DNA of 35,032 bases from Acetobacteraceae bacterium. Its GTDB lineage: Bacteria > Pseudomonadota > Alphaproteobacteria > Acetobacterales > Acetobacteraceae. The position numbers and the translations under genes are program-made. Location of the stretch: NCBI GenBank assembly GCA_031291795.1, contig JARLIJ010000075.1, positions 1-35,032 of the forward strand. Direction: 5' to 3'. Below the pieces are notes generated by a model. That model did no database searches. It was not told the origin of the DNA and saw only the letters and a program-made list of their open reading frames with translations. Positions 16,989-24,531 of the stretch are shown piece after piece (positions within the stretch are counted from its first letter, which is position 1; each line of letters starts with the position of its first letter).

Positions 16989-17897
16989 TCAGGCGAACGC
17001 GGCGAACACCTCTTCCAACGCCTTGATTTGGTTGCCGGCGGCCGAGGACGGCACGATGATCGGGGTCCGCACGCCGGCCGCCTGCCACGCCTCGACGCCC
17101 TCCCGCACTTGGCTTGCGTTTCCGTACAGTGTGTTGTCTGCCAACCATCGATCGGTGAGATAGGCGGGCACGTCGTCGCGCCGGCCCTCGTCGATGGCAC
17201 GTTCGATCGCGGCCATCTCGTCGCCGTAGCCGGCTTCCTTCCAGTAATTCCGGTAGTTCGGCAGGAACGCATAGCTGGTTAGCGTGCGCCGGTTGATCGC
17301 TTTGGCCGCTTCGACATCGTCGCTGATGCAGGTTGGGATCATGTTCCCGATGAAGAACCCTGGATCGGCGCGCTTCGCCTCGGGGAGTGCGGCGAGCGAC
17401 GTTGCCATGTGGGAGCGGGAGGCGTTGGCAAACACCACGCCCTCGGCGATCTCTCCCGCCAGCGCGACCATCTTCCGGCGTAGCGCCGCGATGATGACCG
17501 GCGGCAGGGGGCCGAGGCCGTCCTGCGCGCGGAACCGTTCCACGAAGCTGCGGATATCGCCCAGTGGCTTGCCGGGGGTGACGCCCATGCGGACATGCGA
17601 CGGGCCGTGAGCGACGCCGATGCCGAGGTGGAAGCGGCCGCCGGACACCTCATGCATCGCGGCGGCACTCTGCGCGAAGTCGGACACGGTGCGCTGGTAG
17701 ATTGGTGCGATGGCGGTGCCGAATCGGATGCGGCTGGTGTTCCAGGCGAGTGCCTCGCACAGCGACATGTTGCCGAACATCGAGGGCGAGAAGATACCAT
17801 CGAAGCCCCGCCGCTCGATCTCCTGCGCGAGTTCGATGGTGCGCCGGCGACGGCCCGGGACGGCGACCAGACTGAGGGCGGGGAGGGGTGCTGGCAT
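16989..17897 (-). CDS. Luciferase-like (LLM class) flavin or F420-dependent oxidoreductase
   Basis: A 302-residue TIM-barrel protein of the bacterial luciferase-like family. Recognisable blocks are AQEIERRGFDGIFSPS near the start, IRFGTAIAPIYQRTVSDFAQSAAAMHE, and the signature SGGRFHLGIGVAHGPSHVRMG. These form the flavin/F420 pocket; which cofactor is used cannot be told. The start MPAPLPALSLV at 17897 is preferred; the same frame is open further upstream without conserved sequence. Its 3' end points at the dorC promoter, with the stop about 50 bases from the FNR-type box, and its 5' end faces the small gene at 17945. No partner reductase or substrate gene is adjacent. Confidence 0.85.
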   Translation of the reverse strand: MPAPLPALSLVAVPGRRRRTIELAQEIERRGFDGIFSPSMFGNMSLCEALAWNTSRIRFGTAIAPIYQRTVSDFAQSAAAMHEVSGGRFHLGIGVAHGPSHVRMGVTPGKPLGDIRSFVERFRAQDGLGPLPPVIIAALRRKMVALAGEIAEGVVFANASRSHMATSLAALPEAKRADPGFFIGNMIPTCISDDVEAAKAINRRTLTSYAFLPNYRNYWKEAGYGDEMAAIERAIDEGRRDDVPAYLTDRWLADNTLYGNASQVREGVEAWQAAGVRTPIIVPSSAAGNQIKALEEVFAAFA

Positions 17898-17944
17898 CGG
17901 GCGGGTCCTTGGACTTTCCGGGACGTGATTGCCGCCAGCGTATC

Positions 17945-18199
17945 GTGCGACTGCGTCCGGCGCCAACTGGGAGCCGGCTGCGCGCGGCCATCGTTGCAAT
18001 GTCAGCGTGGTCGGCGTCGGCTCTTGCCGCGATGATCGACCCTGCCACGGGCGACGACATCCTGCCCGCCTGCAATGGCGACAATCCACTCGTCGTAATC
18101 ACCTGCTGCAAGGGGCCGGCACTCCCTAAACCAGCCGCGATCACCCTCTTCGGCGCCGGCGTCGTGGCGCTCGGGTTGTTCGGCCGCTGTCGCACCTGA
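17945..18199 (+). CDS. Small secreted protein with a PEP-CTERM-like C-terminus (putative)
   Basis: An 84-residue frame from GTG 17945. It starts with basic residues (MRLRPAPTGSRLR) and a hydrophobic stretch ending SASALAAM, a plausible Sec signal with an ALA cleavage site. A short middle with three cysteines follows (PACNGDN, TCCKG), then LPKPAAITLFGAGVVALGLFGRCRT. That end has the layout of the PEP-CTERM sorting signal: a proline motif, a transmembrane stretch with FGAG, and a basic tail. The motif reads P-K-P instead of P-E-P. If real it would be processed by an exosortase, none of which is in the window. A small mature peptide of about 30 residues is odd for the class. It is not in an obvious operon, and the start has no strong ribosome-binding site. 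Confidence 0.45.
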   Translation: MRLRPAPTGSRLRAAIVAMSAWSASALAAMIDPATGDDILPACNGDNPLVVITCCKGPALPKPAAITLFGAGVVALGLFGRCRT

Positions 18200-18291
18200 T
18201 CGCTTCGGACGGGCGAACCCGGATCGCCGCGGCAACCCGGTGTGGTCGCATGAGCCGAGGCCGCAGTCCGACCTGGGGGCAGTCTCCCGCT

Positions 18292-18305
18292 TTGATCCAG
18301 ATCAA
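18292..18305. promoter_or_regulatory. Perfect FNR/FixK-type operator before the Rid-dioxygenase operon
   Basis: TTGAT-CCAG-ATCAA matches the FNR/Anr/FixK consensus at all ten defined positions. Its centre is about 108 bases upstream of the ATG at 18407. At class II spacing the -10 slot (18328-18333) is AATTAC, a poor match, so activation geometry is less clear than for dorC and repression or a different start site is possible. It shares nine of the ten defined bases and the central CAG with the box in front of dorC. Confidence 0.75.
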
Positions 18306-18406
18306 GGACAGCAAAGGGAACTGGCCCAATTACTCCCGGTGCTTGCGCTGCGTGCATCGCGTCGATGTGCCACGCCGGACATGCTGCCCACCGGGAGGCC
18401 CTATCG

Positions 18407-19567
18407 ATGCCCACTGCTGATGCCACGGCGATGAAGACGTTCCGAGGGGGGGCCGGCGGCGCGGAGCACTTCATAACCGTGCAAGCGTCTGCGGGTGGCA
18501 CCTTTGCCGAGCAGGTCGCTCAGGTCGAGCAGCGGTACGCGCGGGCCCAGGCCGCACTGGGACTGCAGCCGGACAGTGCTATATTCCGCCGTATATTTCT
18601 CAGTGACGCGCCGAACCAGGCCGCGCATATCGAGGCCACGCGCCTGTTCGACGACCCGGACAGTGGGCCGGTCGCGGTTTCGATCGTGCAGCAGCCACCT
18701 CTGCCGGACGCGAAGCTGGCCCTGCTCGCCTACCACGTAGACGGCAACGGGCCGGTGACGAAGCAGCGCCTGTCTCCCAATCAGATGATCGTGAGGAAGC
18801 ACGGCAACCGCCATCTGTGGAGCACCGGGCTGTGCACCGGCGCGGTGCGCGAACCGACCTCGACCGTCGGCCAGACACGTGCCGTGTTCGAGGCCCTGAC
18901 GGGCGCTCTGGCGAGTCACCGTGCGACGTTGCGCGACCATTGCGTGCGTACCTGGATCTACGTCAAGGACGTCGACGTGTTCTATCAGGACGTGGTGACC
19001 AGCCGCACCGCGTTCTTCGAGCAGCATGGCCTGACGCGTGACACGCACTACCTGGCCAGCACCGGCATCGAGGGCGCCTGCGCGCACCGCTACGACACGG
19101 TGCTGATGGACGCCTACTCGAACCTCGATCTTGTGCCGGAGCAGGTTTCTTACCTGAACGATTTCAAGCGGCTGTGCGCCACCAAGGATTATGGCGTCAC
19201 GTTCGAGCGCGGCACGCGCATCGGATACGCCGATCGTGCGCAGCACTTCATCTCCGGCACTGCAAGCATCGACGTTGCCGGCCATGTCGTCCACCCCGGC
19301 GACGTGCTCCGCCAGCTCGATCGCGCGCTGGACAACGTTGCGGGGCTCCTGGAGTCGGGTGCTGCTGCCCTGGGGGACATGCAGTACCTGCTGGTGTACT
19401 TGCGCGACCCGTCCGAGCTAACGCGGGTCGAGCCCCGCCTGCGGGAACGCTGCCCCAACGTGCCGCTGGTTTTCCTGCGTGGCGCGGTCTGCCGGCCTGA
19501 CTGGCTGATCGAGGTCGAGGGGGTCGCCGTGACCTCGTCGAACGCGCCGAACCTGCCGAACTTCTAA
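18407..19567 (+). CDS. Tandem Rid (YjgF/YER057c/UK114) domain protein, chorismatase-like layout
   Basis: A 386-residue protein with two Rid-type halves. The N-terminal half runs through LWSTGLCTGAVREP, QTRAVFEALTGALASHRATL and RTWIYVKDVDVFYQ, a diverged Rid fold. The C-terminal half is a clearer Rid domain: GTRIGYADRAQHFISGTASI, GHVVHPGDVLRQL, YLLVYLRDPSE, and CRPDWLIEVEGVAV. Arg363 in that last block is where RidA carries its substrate carboxylate-binding arginine, with Glu369/371 following. The two-domain size and CRPDxLIEVE end recall the FkbO/Hyg5/XanB2 chorismate hydrolases as much as imine deaminases; I cannot decide between them. GGGAGG at 18393-18398 sets ATG 18407. First gene of a three-gene unit with two 2-oxoglutarate oxygenases. 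Confidence 0.75.
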   Translation: MPTADATAMKTFRGGAGGAEHFITVQASAGGTFAEQVAQVEQRYARAQAALGLQPDSAIFRRIFLSDAPNQAAHIEATRLFDDPDSGPVAVSIVQQPPLPDAKLALLAYHVDGNGPVTKQRLSPNQMIVRKHGNRHLWSTGLCTGAVREPTSTVGQTRAVFEALTGALASHRATLRDHCVRTWIYVKDVDVFYQDVVTSRTAFFEQHGLTRDTHYLASTGIEGACAHRYDTVLMDAYSNLDLVPEQVSYLNDFKRLCATKDYGVTFERGTRIGYADRAQHFISGTASIDVAGHVVHPGDVLRQLDRALDNVAGLLESGAAALGDMQYLLVYLRDPSELTRVEPRLRERCPNVPLVFLRGAVCRPDWLIEVEGVAVTSSNAPNLPNF

Positions 19568-19584
19568 CCAAGGAGAGCAATGCC

Positions 19585-20274
19585 ATGTCGGATGCCGCTG
19601 CGCCGCTCGCCATACTCGATGAAGCCGCCATCGCTGCGGCCGAGTTGCGAACCGATCCTTATGACTTCACCTTCGTGGAGCAGGCGCTGCCGCCAGCCCT
19701 GAAGGAAACCGTGCTGGCGGATGCGCCTCGCATCCCGGACCGCGGCAGCTATGGGCTGCCGGACCTGCGCTACGGGCCGTCGTTTGGCACCATCGTGCAG
19801 GACCTGCTCAGCGTGCGCTTCCGCCAGTTGGTGGAGAAGAAGTTCGACATGGATCTGAGCGCCTGCCCGCCAGCCATTGTCATGATGGGCAATACCACCG
19901 GCCACTACAACGAAGGCTATGCCCACCCGGATTCGAAGCACAAGATCATCACGATCCTGCTTGGCTTCACGCGTGAATGGCCCTACGAGCGCGGCAAGCT
20001 GCGCGTGCTGCGCGGCAATGATCGTAACGATTTCGCCTTCGAGTTCGCGCCCGAATATGGCCGAATGCTGATGTTCCGCGTCTGCGACCATTCCTGGCAC
20101 GGCTTCCTGCCGCAGAAGGGCCAGCGGGCGAGCCTGCAGCTCTGCTACGTCGACTCCGAGTGGTACGTGCGCAAGGAGTACCTCCGCCACAGCATCAGCG
20201 CCTACGCCAAGTCCGTGCCGTTGCTCCGCAAGGTCATCGACTATGCGCCGCGGCGTCTGACCGGAGCCGGCTGA
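19585..20274 (+). CDS. 2-oxoglutarate/Fe(II)-dependent oxygenase (first of pair)
   Basis: A 229-residue double-stranded beta-helix oxygenase. The iron-binding triad is visible as His114-x-Asp116 (GYAHPDSKHK) and His172 (DHSWHGF). Arg181 (KGQRASLQL), nine residues after the distal His, is placed to bind the 2-oxoglutarate carboxylate. KLRVLRG then FEFAPEYGRMLMF form the strand-turn region before the distal His, as in prolyl-hydroxylase-like enzymes. A hydroxylation, desaturation or ring-forming oxidation is expected; the substrate is unknown. AGGAGAG at 19571 sets the start at 19585, 17 bases after the Rid gene, and the stop overlaps the next ATG (TGATGA), so the three genes are co-transcribed and the last two translationally coupled. 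Confidence 0.85.
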   Translation: MSDAAAPLAILDEAAIAAAELRTDPYDFTFVEQALPPALKETVLADAPRIPDRGSYGLPDLRYGPSFGTIVQDLLSVRFRQLVEKKFDMDLSACPPAIVMMGNTTGHYNEGYAHPDSKHKIITILLGFTREWPYERGKLRVLRGNDRNDFAFEFAPEYGRMLMFRVCDHSWHGFLPQKGQRASLQLCYVDSEWYVRKEYLRHSISAYAKSVPLLRKVIDYAPRRLTGAG

Positions 20275-20966
20275 TGAACACGCCAGCGGGCAGCTACCCG
20301 CCGGTGCCGGCGGTGGGCGAGATTGCCGACCATTTCATCGCGGCCGTCAAAGGATCGGAGCGGGCCGACTGGCCGTTCCGTCACTGGCGGATGAAGGACG
20401 TGTTTCCCGAGGCGCTGTGCACCGCGCTCCTGGTGCTGCCGATCGCGCCTCCCCTGCTGGGCCGCACCGACGGCACCCGCGGGAGCTACAACGACAAGCG
20501 CACCTTCATCACGCCGGAACTACGCGGCAAGTTCCCGGTCTGCGCGGCGCTGTCGGAGGCGTTGCAGCGCCCCGAGGTCGCGCGGGCGATGGCCGAGACC
20601 TGCAGCATCAATGTCGAGGGTGGCTTCCTGCGGATGGAGTACATGCAGGACCTCGACGGGTCCTGGCTGGAACCGCATCGTGACATCCCCGAGAAGTTGT
20701 TCTCCATGGTGGTGTATCTGTTCACCGGTCCCGATGCGAAGGACTGGGGGACCGATTTGTACGACGCGGATCAGCGCTGGGTCATGCAGTCGCCAGGCAC
20801 GTTTAACAGCGGGGTCATCTTCATCGCCGGCCCGGCAACCTGGCATGGCTTTGATCAGCGCCGGATCGTCGGCGTGCGTCGGCTGATGGAGATCAACTAC
20901 GTCCGCTCCGATTGGCGTGACCGCGAGCAACTGGCCATACCGGATCAGCCGATCCGGCTGACGTAG
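20274..20966 (+). CDS. 2-oxoglutarate/Fe(II)-dependent oxygenase (second of pair)
   Basis: A 230-residue oxygenase distinct from its neighbour: the two share only the fold. Metal ligands appear as His135-x-Asp137 in WLEPHRDIPEKLFSMVVYLF and His191 in ATWHGFDQRR; Arg202/203 (VGVRRLMEINY) fits the 2-oxoglutarate site. The GSYNDKRTFIT segment near 70-80 may form part of a substrate lid. ATG 20274 shares one base with the stop of the preceding gene. It ends 12 bases before a hairpin, so the operon closes here. Substrate unknown; proximity to the Rid protein suggests successive steps on one compound. Confidence 0.83.
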   Translation: MNTPAGSYPPVPAVGEIADHFIAAVKGSERADWPFRHWRMKDVFPEALCTALLVLPIAPPLLGRTDGTRGSYNDKRTFITPELRGKFPVCAALSEALQRPEVARAMAETCSINVEGGFLRMEYMQDLDGSWLEPHRDIPEKLFSMVVYLFTGPDAKDWGTDLYDADQRWVMQSPGTFNSGVIFIAGPATWHGFDQRRIVGVRRLMEINYVRSDWRDREQLAIPDQPIRLT

Positions 20967-20978
20967 AACACGTGGCGT

Positions 20979-21008
20979 CGGTTTGCCCCGCGTCACCGGG
21001 GCGAACCG
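20979..21008. terminator. Hairpin between the convergent oxygenase and acyl-CoA dehydrogenase genes
   Basis: CGGTTTGCCCCG (20979-20990) pairs with CGGGGCGAACCG (20997-21008) over 12 base pairs with one G-U, around a 6-base loop. It lies between two converging stop codons and could serve both directions. No U-tract follows on either side. Confidence 0.65.
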
Positions 21009-21071
21009 GCCGCTGCCATCGACGCGATGATCGGTGGCGGGCAGCTCAGGCAGGTGCCGACACTGCGTCGC

Positions 21072-22250
21072 TCAATAGGACCGTGGCATCCCGAGCACGT
21101 GCTGGCCGACATAGGCTAGGATGAGGTTCGTGGAGATCGGCGCGATCTGGTACAGCCGCACCTCCCGCCATTTCCGCTCGATCTCGTATTCCCGCGCATA
21201 GGAGAAGCCGCCGAAGGTCTGCATCGCGGTGTCGGCCGCCTTCCACGCCGCTTCCGAGGCGAGCAGCTTCGCGATATTGGCGTCCGCCCCGCACTCGCGG
21301 CCATCGTCGAACAAGGCGGCGGCACGGCGGCACATCATGTCGGCCGCCTCCAATTCCGCCCAGGCGCGCGCGATCGGGAACTGGACCGCCTGGTTCTTGC
21401 CGATCGGCGCACCGAACACGACCCGGTCCTTGGCGTATTGCGTGGCCTTCTTCACGAACCAGCGGCCGTCGCCGACTGCCTCGCTCGCCACCAGGATGCG
21501 TTCGGCGTTCATGCCGTCCAGGATGTAGCGGAAGCCGCGCCCTTCCTGGCCGATCAGGTTCTCGGCGGGGATGCGGTAGTTGTCGAAGAACACCTCGGTG
21601 GTGTTGTGGTTGATCATCGCCTTGATCGGGCGGATCTCGAGCCCCTGGCCGGTATTCTTGGCCGTCAGGTCGACCAGGAACACCGACAGCCCGTCGCTGC
21701 GCTTGCTCACCTGGTCCACCGGCGTGGTGCGCGCCAGCAGCAGCATCATGTCGGAGTGCATGGCGCGTGACGTCCACACCTTCTGCCCGCTGATCAGATA
21801 GGAATCCCCGTCGCGCACCGCCCGTGTCTTCAGCTGCGTCGTGTCGGATCCGGTGGTCGGCTCAGTCACCCCGAACGCCTGCAGTCGCAGCCGCCCCGCC
21901 GCGATCTCGGGCAGGTAGCGCCGCTTCTGTTCCTCACTGCCATGCCGCAGCAGGGTGCCCATGATGTACATCTGCGCGTGGCCCTGGCTGGCCACGCAGC
22001 CGGAGGCGTTGATCTCCTCGAGAATCACCGCGGCGGCCCGCACCGGCAGGCCTGACCCACCATATTCCTCCGGGATCAGAGCGCCGAGGAAGCCCGCCTG
22101 CGTCAGTTCCTCGACGAAGGCGGTCGGATACGCCTCCTGGTCCTCCAGCCCGTTCCAATAGCTGCCGGGGTAGCGGGCGCAGATTTTGCGCACTGATTCA
22201 CGCAGTTCCGGATAATCCTCGCCCAACACGACCACAGCTTCATCCGACAC
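21072..22250 (-). CDS. Acyl-CoA dehydrogenase
   Basis: A 392-residue FAD flavoprotein that introduces a 2,3-double bond in an acyl-CoA. The FAD/substrate blocks are clear: FGVTEPTTGSDTTQLKT near 126-142, KVWTSRAMHSDMMLLLART, and AKDRVVFGAPIGKNQAVQFPIAR. The catalytic glutamate is not at the usual C-terminal site (the sequence there is RLYQIAPIST instead of YQIYEGT). However, Glu250 in DGMNAERILVA is where long-chain and isovaleryl-CoA dehydrogenases carry theirs, so the enzyme is likely active on branched or longer acyl groups. GTG 22250 is preferred: GGGGGAG lies 8 bases before it. The longer frame to 22319 adds a low-complexity leader. It is divergent from the GT9 gene. Confidence 0.9.
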   Translation of the reverse strand: MSDEAVVVLGEDYPELRESVRKICARYPGSYWNGLEDQEAYPTAFVEELTQAGFLGALIPEEYGGSGLPVRAAAVILEEINASGCVASQGHAQMYIMGTLLRHGSEEQKRRYLPEIAAGRLRLQAFGVTEPTTGSDTTQLKTRAVRDGDSYLISGQKVWTSRAMHSDMMLLLARTTPVDQVSKRSDGLSVFLVDLTAKNTGQGLEIRPIKAMINHNTTEVFFDNYRIPAENLIGQEGRGFRYILDGMNAERILVASEAVGDGRWFVKKATQYAKDRVVFGAPIGKNQAVQFPIARAWAELEAADMMCRRAAALFDDGRECGADANIAKLLASEAAWKAADTAMQTFGGFSYAREYEIERKWREVRLYQIAPISTNLILAYVGQHVLGMPRSY

Positions 22251-22373
22251 GGCGCGCTCCCCCTGTGCTGTTCCCGTGTTGCCGAAGCTGCCCGCGCACC
22301 GGGGCGCGGTCAAATCCATCGCTTCCGCGCGGCCGCTGGCCTGCCAGGGGCGACGCTGCTAAGCGAACGATTC

Positions 22374-23276
22374 ATGCGCATCCTGTTCGTCACCTCCAAC
22401 CGGCTGGGCGATGCGGTCCTGTCGACCGGCCTGCTCGACTACCTCCTGCGGACCTACCCGGACGCTCGCATTACAGTGGTATGCGGAGCGGTCGCCGAGG
22501 GGGTGTTCGCCCGGATGCCGCACCGCGACCGCACGATCGTGCTGGAGAAGCGTTCCTATGGTCGGCACTGGCCGCCGCTGTGGGCCGCCACGGTCACGAC
22601 GTGCTGGGACCTGGTGGTGGACATCCGGGGGTCCGCCCTCTCCTGGCTGGTTCCGACTCGCCACCGCGCGATCATGCGTCGCCGTCCCGGCCATAAGACG
22701 GCGCAGCTTGCTGCCGTCCTCGGCATTGTGCCGGTGCCGCTGCCGGTCGCATGGACCGCGCCGGAGGACCGTGGCCGGGCCGATGCCTTGCTGCCACCCG
22801 GCCCCCTGGTAGCACTCGCGCCGACCGCCAATTGGAGCCCGAAAGTGTGGCCGTCGGACCGCTTCGCCGCCCTGTTCCGCGCTTTGGCCGAGGACCTTCC
22901 CGGCGCCACACCCATTGTGTTCGGTGGCCCCGGTCCGGTGGAACGGGACATGGCTGCCCCCCTGCTGGCGGCCTTGCCTCAGGCGATTGACCTGGTCGGC
23001 CGCCTTAGCCTGCCCGAGGTGGCTGCCTGCCTGGCCCGTGCCATCTTGTTTGTCGGCAACGACTCCGGCCTGATGCATTTGGCGGCTGCGGCCGGCGCGC
23101 CCACCCTGGGCCTGTTCGGGCCCACCAATGCGGCCGAGTACGGTCCGTCCGGACCGCACGCTGAGGCGGTTGTCGCGGCTTCGATGGCCGATCTTGCTGT
23201 TGCCCAGGTCCTGGCAGCAGCGCGCGCGCTGCGTGCGCGCGTGTCGGCGTGTCCGTCCAGCATCCCGATCCTGTAG
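22374..23276 (+). CDS. Glycosyltransferase family 9 (heptosyltransferase-like)
   Basis: A 300-residue GT-B enzyme of the ADP-heptose:LPS heptosyltransferase family, acting on the inner core of lipopolysaccharide at the cytoplasmic face. Features: MRILFVTSNRLGDAVLSTGLL at the start, VVDIRGSALSWL, the mid-protein LVALAPTANWSPKVWPSDRFA and the donor-site block FVGNDSGLMHLAAAAGAPTLGLFGPTN. It is about 40 residues shorter than WaaC/WaaF, mainly between the two halves, so the sugar and acceptor are open. It stands alone, divergent from the acyl-CoA dehydrogenase, with no other LPS genes in the window. Confidence 0.88.
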   Translation: MRILFVTSNRLGDAVLSTGLLDYLLRTYPDARITVVCGAVAEGVFARMPHRDRTIVLEKRSYGRHWPPLWAATVTTCWDLVVDIRGSALSWLVPTRHRAIMRRRPGHKTAQLAAVLGIVPVPLPVAWTAPEDRGRADALLPPGPLVALAPTANWSPKVWPSDRFAALFRALAEDLPGATPIVFGGPGPVERDMAAPLLAALPQAIDLVGRLSLPEVAACLARAILFVGNDSGLMHLAAAAGAPTLGLFGPTNAAEYGPSGPHAEAVVAASMADLAVAQVLAAARALRARVSACPSSIPIL

Positions 23277-23592
23277 TGTAGCCCCCTGCATCCGTGGCGC
23301 TTGCATCAAGCCCCTGTGGGTAAGCTCCAACTTAGCCGTTGAAATCCATGCGTGGGTGGTCGCTCGCGACAAGCTGGTCACGATGCCGGTCGGCATAAAT
23401 CTCCTGTCAACGCTTCCGGTTTAAGAACGCATCTGCCCAACCGGACCACGGGGCACGCGGAGAAGCGTTGATGGTGTTGACGCAGGGCGGACCGCTGATG
23501 GAGCGAGCGATCGGCCACGTCATCGGCTGCTCCGGCGCACCGAACTGCTGCGCGAGCCATACGCTCAAGCGAGACATCATCCCCGTCTGCCC
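23277..23592. other. Region without a supported gene between the GT9 gene and flhF
   Basis: 316 bases. Short open frames exist on both strands in 23400-23590, but none gives a recognisable protein. A small palindrome (ATGCCG-GT-CGGCAT) is around 23382-23395. An AGGAG-N4-ATG start-like signal at 23396 on the minus strand leads only into an antisense frame over the GT9 gene. No sigma-54 or sigma-28 promoter for flhF was recognised. Confidence 0.5.
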
Positions 23593-24531
23593 ATGCGACT
23601 GAAGCTCTACCGCGCCGCCAGCATGGCCGACGCGATGGCGCTTGTCCGGGCGGAACTCGGGATTGATGCCCTGATTCTGGGCTCGCGCCGGACTGCCGAT
23701 GGGGTGGAAATCACCGCCGCGACGGAGCCCGCCGACCTTGCCACACCGCCCGTCCTCATGCCTGATCTGCCGTCCGTGGTCGATCCCGAGCGGCTGGCTA
23801 TCCTGGATTTTCACGCGGTGCCCGATGGGCTGCATGCGGCACTGAAGGTAGGCTCGTTGGAAACGGCACTTGCCGGCGCGCTGCCATTCGGCGCCCTGCC
23901 GCTCACGCCCGGGGACCGGCCACTGCTGATCGTGGGTCCGCCGGGTGCCGGCAAGACGCTGACAACGGCCCGCCTTGCCACGCGGCTGGTGATGGCCGGC
24001 ATAGCTCCCATGGTGATCACCGCCGACGGCCGCCGCGCCGGCGCCACGGAGCAGCTCGCGGCCTTTACCCGGCTCTTGGGCATCAACCTGATCGTGGCCA
24101 GCCATCCGGTCACCCTCGGCCGCGCCCTTACCCGGCGGCAGGATGCGGCCCCGGTGCTGATCGACGCACCCGGCAGCGACCCGTTCGACATCGCTCAGGC
24201 CGAGGAATTGCGCGCGCTGGCTGCCACCGTGGGGGCGACAATCGCCCTCGTGCTGCCGGCCGGGCTGCACCCCGAGGAGGCTTCGGACCTCGCGCTCGCC
24301 TATGCCGAAGCCGGTGCAACCCTGCTGATCGGCACGCGGCTGGACCTGGCGCGGCGGCTGGGTGGACTGCTGGCCGCTGCCTCCGTCGCCCATCTGGCCC
24401 TCGCCGAGGCCGGGATTGGGCCGGGCGCCGCCGATGGGCTGGTGAAGCTGACGCCCGCCGAACTCGCTGCCCGCCTGCTGCACATGCCGACGCGAACGGG
24501 GACGCCAAAACATGGACGCCATGCCGCCTAG
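23593..24531 (+). CDS. flhF: Flagellar biosynthesis GTPase FlhF
   Basis: A 312-residue member of the SRP-type GTPases that marks the pole or site where the flagellum is built and recruits FliF. It starts MRLKLYRAASMADAMALVRAELG, the typical FlhF N-terminus, followed by a short B domain. The P-loop GPPGAGKT is at 115-122 with TTARLA; G2-like ADGRRAGATEQLAAF; the DTAGR motif is reduced to DAPGSDPF at 191; the TKLD motif is TRLDLARRLGG near 253. It is shorter than the Bacillus or Vibrio proteins and the G3/G4 motifs are altered, so GTP hydrolysis may be weak. It overlaps flhG by 20 bases, so the two are coupled; FlhG is the protein that activates its GTPase. Confidence 0.87.
   Translation: MRLKLYRAASMADAMALVRAELGIDALILGSRRTADGVEITAATEPADLATPPVLMPDLPSVVDPERLAILDFHAVPDGLHAALKVGSLETALAGALPFGALPLTPGDRPLLIVGPPGAGKTLTTARLATRLVMAGIAPMVITADGRRAGATEQLAAFTRLLGINLIVASHPVTLGRALTRRQDAAPVLIDAPGSDPFDIAQAEELRALAATVGATIALVLPAGLHPEEASDLALAYAEAGATLLIGTRLDLARRLGGLLAAASVAHLALAEAGIGPGAADGLVKLTPAELAARLLHMPTRTGTPKHGRHAA

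Noticed and set aside
22359-23396. AGGAG-N4-ATG signal at 23396 with a 345-codon frame antisense to the GT9 gene
   Set aside because: The start signal is good, but the protein is Arg/Gln/His-rich antisense sequence with no recognisable domain.
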